Below are positions 24,384 to 26,074 of a stretch of 26,074 nt of DNA, one piece after another. The notes below the pieces were generated by a model, which did no database searches, was not told where the DNA came from, and saw nothing but the letters and a program-made list of their open reading frames with translations. Every line of letters begins with the position of its first letter. Positions within the stretch are counted from its first letter, which is position 1. Position numbers and translations under genes: made by a program. The DNA is taken from assembly GCA_022428035.1 (NCBI GenBank), contig JAKMDG010000009.1:1-26074 (forward strand). Direction: 5' to 3'. Source of the DNA: Longimicrobiales bacterium (GTDB taxonomy: Bacteria; Gemmatimonadota; Gemmatimonadetes; Longimicrobiales; Gaopeijiaceae).

Positions 24384-24396
24384 ACTGATGATCAGT
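24384..24396. repeat. 13-nt perfect inverted repeat upstream of the LVIVD gene
   Basis: ACTGAT-G-ATCAGT is symmetric about one base and ends 20 nt before the ATG at 24417. It may be an operator, or chance in a short gap. Confidence 0.3.
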
Positions 24397-24416
24397 CAGT
24401 TCACACGAGGTGAGGT

Positions 24417-26074
24417 ATGATGGACATGGGCAGGAAGATCACGGGAGCATTCGGGCTCCTTGCCGCGACCGCACTGGTCGGCGGCACCGTCGTCGCCCCC
24501 GAGGGCGTCTCGGCGCAGCAGCAGGAGCAGGTGCAGGTGCCCCCGGCGGCGCCCGCCCTCGAATGGGATCCGAATGATCCCCGTATCGGCCTAGGCGCAG
24601 GTTGGCTGGATGCCGAGTCAGCAATCAGCGGCATGGAGCTGCTGGCGGCGATTCCCCGGCCGGACGGGTTCTTCAACCCCTCTACGCCGGCGGACGGTCG
24701 CTTCAGCAACACCGACCTGGCGTTCCAGGACGGCAAGCTGATCCAGGGCAACTACAACGGGTTCCAGATCTTCGACATCTCGAATCCTGCCGACCCGACG
24801 CTGGCCGTTTCCGTGGTCTGTCCGGGCGGTCAGGGCGACGTCTCGGTCTACGGCGATCTGGTCGTCATGTCCGCGCAGGAGACGCGTGGTCGTCTCGACT
24901 GCGGTGTTGAGGGCGTGGCCGATTCGATCAGCGCGGAGCGTATGCGCGGCGTCCGGATCTTCGACGTGTCGGACATGAACAACCCGACTCAGGTCTCGGC
25001 CATTCAGTCGTGCCGTGGCTCGCATACGCATACGATCGTGACGGACCCGGCGGACAGCGAGAACATCTACATCTACATCCAGGGCACGAGCCGAGTTCGT
25101 CCCGGTGACGAGCTCGCGGGCTGCTCAGGCGGCGGACCGGAAGATGAGAACACCGCGCTCTTCCGGATCGAGGTCGTGAAGGTCCCGCTGGCGAATCCGG
25201 GTGCAGCCGAAATCGTGAACATGCCACGCATCTTCGCTGACGAGCAGGGCAACCTGGCCGGCCTCTGGCAGGGCGGGAACCACGGCCCCGGCACGCAGAG
25301 CAGCCGCCTGACGAACCAGTGCCACGACATCACCGCTTACCCGGGTATCGGGCTCGCGGGCGGTGCGTGCTCAGGAAACGGGATCCTGCTCGATATCTCG
25401 GATCCGGTGAACCCGACCCGCGTGGCCGAGGTCTCCGATCCGAACTTCGCGTACTGGCACTCGGCGACGTTCAACAACGATGGCGACGTCGTCATCTTCA
25501 CCGACGAGTGGGGTGGTGGATCATCGCCGCGCTGCCGCGCAAGCGATCCCGCAACCTGGGGCGCAAACGCCATCTTCCGGATTGGTGATGACGGACAGAT
25601 GGAGCTGGCCGGCTACTACAAGCTGCCCGTCCCGCAGACCGAGACCGAGAACTGCGTAGCGCACAACGGCTCGATCATCCCCGTGCCTGGCCGCGACATC
25701 ATGGCGCAGGCGTGGTACCAGGGTGGCGTCTCACTCATGGACTTCACCGATCCGGAGAACCCGTTCGAGATCGCCTTTTTCGATCGGGGGCCGCTTTCGA
25801 TCGAGTCGCTCTTCACGGGCGGATACTGGTCGGTCTACTGGTTCAACGGTCGTCTGTACGGTGCGGAGATCTCTCGCGGCATCGACGTCTTCCGGCTCAC
25901 GCCGAGTGAGCACCTCTCGGCAGCGGAGATCGCGGCGGCCGAGGCGGTCATGATGGGCGAGTTCAACGCTCAGCTGCAGCCGAACGTCGAGTGGGCTCCG
26001 ACCCGTGACGTCGCACAGGCGTATCTGGATCAGATGACCCGTGCGAACCGGATCCTGAACGACCGGGCCAGCGA
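24417..26074 (+). CDS. Secreted LVIVD-repeat beta-propeller protein, 3'-truncated by the window end
   Basis: The frame is open from ATG 24417 to the last base: 552 codons with no stop, so the C-terminus is outside the window. GAGGTGAGGT stands directly before the start. Residues 1-33 are a signal peptide ending GVSAQ. A Q/P-rich linker follows, then LVIVD-type blades of the form I-F-D-I-S-x-P-x-x-P: QIFDISNPADPTLAV, RIFDVSDMNNPTQVS, LLDISDPVNPTRVA and LMDFTDPENPFEIA. SCRGSHTHTI, NQCHDITAYP and NCVAHNGSI suggest Cys and His sites between blades. Function of the family is unknown, though it is usually taken as extracellular binding. It follows a DUF305 lipoprotein. Confidence 0.9.
   Translation, partial: MMDMGRKITGAFGLLAATALVGGTVVAPEGVSAQQQEQVQVPPAAPALEWDPNDPRIGLGAGWLDAESAISGMELLAAIPRPDGFFNPSTPADGRFSNTDLAFQDGKLIQGNYNGFQIFDISNPADPTLAVSVVCPGGQGDVSVYGDLVVMSAQETRGRLDCGVEGVADSISAERMRGVRIFDVSDMNNPTQVSAIQSCRGSHTHTIVTDPADSENIYIYIQGTSRVRPGDELAGCSGGGPEDENTALFRIEVVKVPLANPGAAEIVNMPRIFADEQGNLAGLWQGGNHGPGTQSSRLTNQCHDITAYPGIGLAGGACSGNGILLDISDPVNPTRVAEVSDPNFAYWHSATFNNDGDVVIFTDEWGGGSSPRCRASDPATWGANAIFRIGDDGQMELAGYYKLPVPQTETENCVAHNGSIIPVPGRDIMAQAWYQGGVSLMDFTDPENPFEIAFFDRGPLSIESLFTGGYWSVYWFNGRLYGAEISRGIDVFRLTPSEHLSAAEIAAAEAVMMGEFNAQLQPNVEWAPTRDVAQAYLDQMTRANRILNDRAS

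Noticed and set aside
1..26074. CRISPR array, tRNA/rRNA genes, IS elements, toxin-antitoxin or defence genes
   Set aside because: I looked for direct repeats with spacers, tRNA-like arms, transposase motifs and small toxin pairs and saw none.

Overview
This 26 kb window is a gene-dense, high-GC stretch of a bacterial chromosome. It probably comes from a Gemmatimonadota-like or Acidobacteriota-like Gram-negative. That placement is inferred from gene content, not from a marker gene: two very large secreted BNR/sortilin-type propeller proteins, an M42 peptidase, a cytochrome-fused PQQ propeller, DUF6152, DUF6644, DUF305 and LVIVD-repeat proteins, and many Sec signal peptides ending in A-x-A|Q. 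I see no tRNA, rRNA, CRISPR array, transposase or phage gene. Both ends cut through genes: an amidase at the left and an LVIVD-repeat protein at the right.

Left part (1-5947). A 5'-truncated amidase-signature enzyme converges on a minus-strand operon. That operon runs from a secreted 201-aa protein to dihydroxy-acid dehydratase (ilvD) to a ketopantoate-reductase-like protein, with GTGA stop/start overlaps at both junctions. A PLP-dependent class I/II aminotransferase is divergent from it. This is the amino-acid and keto-acid metabolism part.

Middle part (5944-15997). A minus-strand pair encodes a giant BNR/VPS10-like secreted propeller and a coupled NTF2-like secreted protein. Plus-strand genes follow: a small secreted unknown, an M42 metallo-aminopeptidase, and a tight cluster of a secreted cytochrome c/PQQ propeller dehydrogenase, two tandem paralogous secreted proteins of unknown function, and a DUF6152 protein. 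The last four look like one exported functional unit.

Right part (15998-26074). A small four-helix membrane protein lies behind a perfect inverted repeat. A minus-strand operon follows, encoding a cytochrome c'-like lipoprotein and two tandem DUF6644 membrane proteins. Next come a serine hydrolase (beta-lactamase/esterase fold) and a second minus-strand operon of a giant BNR propeller, a small HExxH protein and a DUF2177 membrane protein. A divergent plus-strand pair of a DUF305 lipoprotein and an LVIVD-repeat protein ends the window.

Two architectural themes recur. Same-strand neighbours are joined by 1-4 nt stop/start overlaps (GTGA, ATGA, TTGA, TGATG) at seven junctions. Two separate convergent gene pairs end on the same CTAG palindrome, so each strand reads TAG. 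No gene-free stretch exceeds 300 bases once the start codons are corrected. The best candidate for an undescribed system is the exported redox neighbourhood at 11601-18181: quinoprotein-cytochrome, paralogous pair, DUF6152, DUF6644 pair and cytochrome c'.
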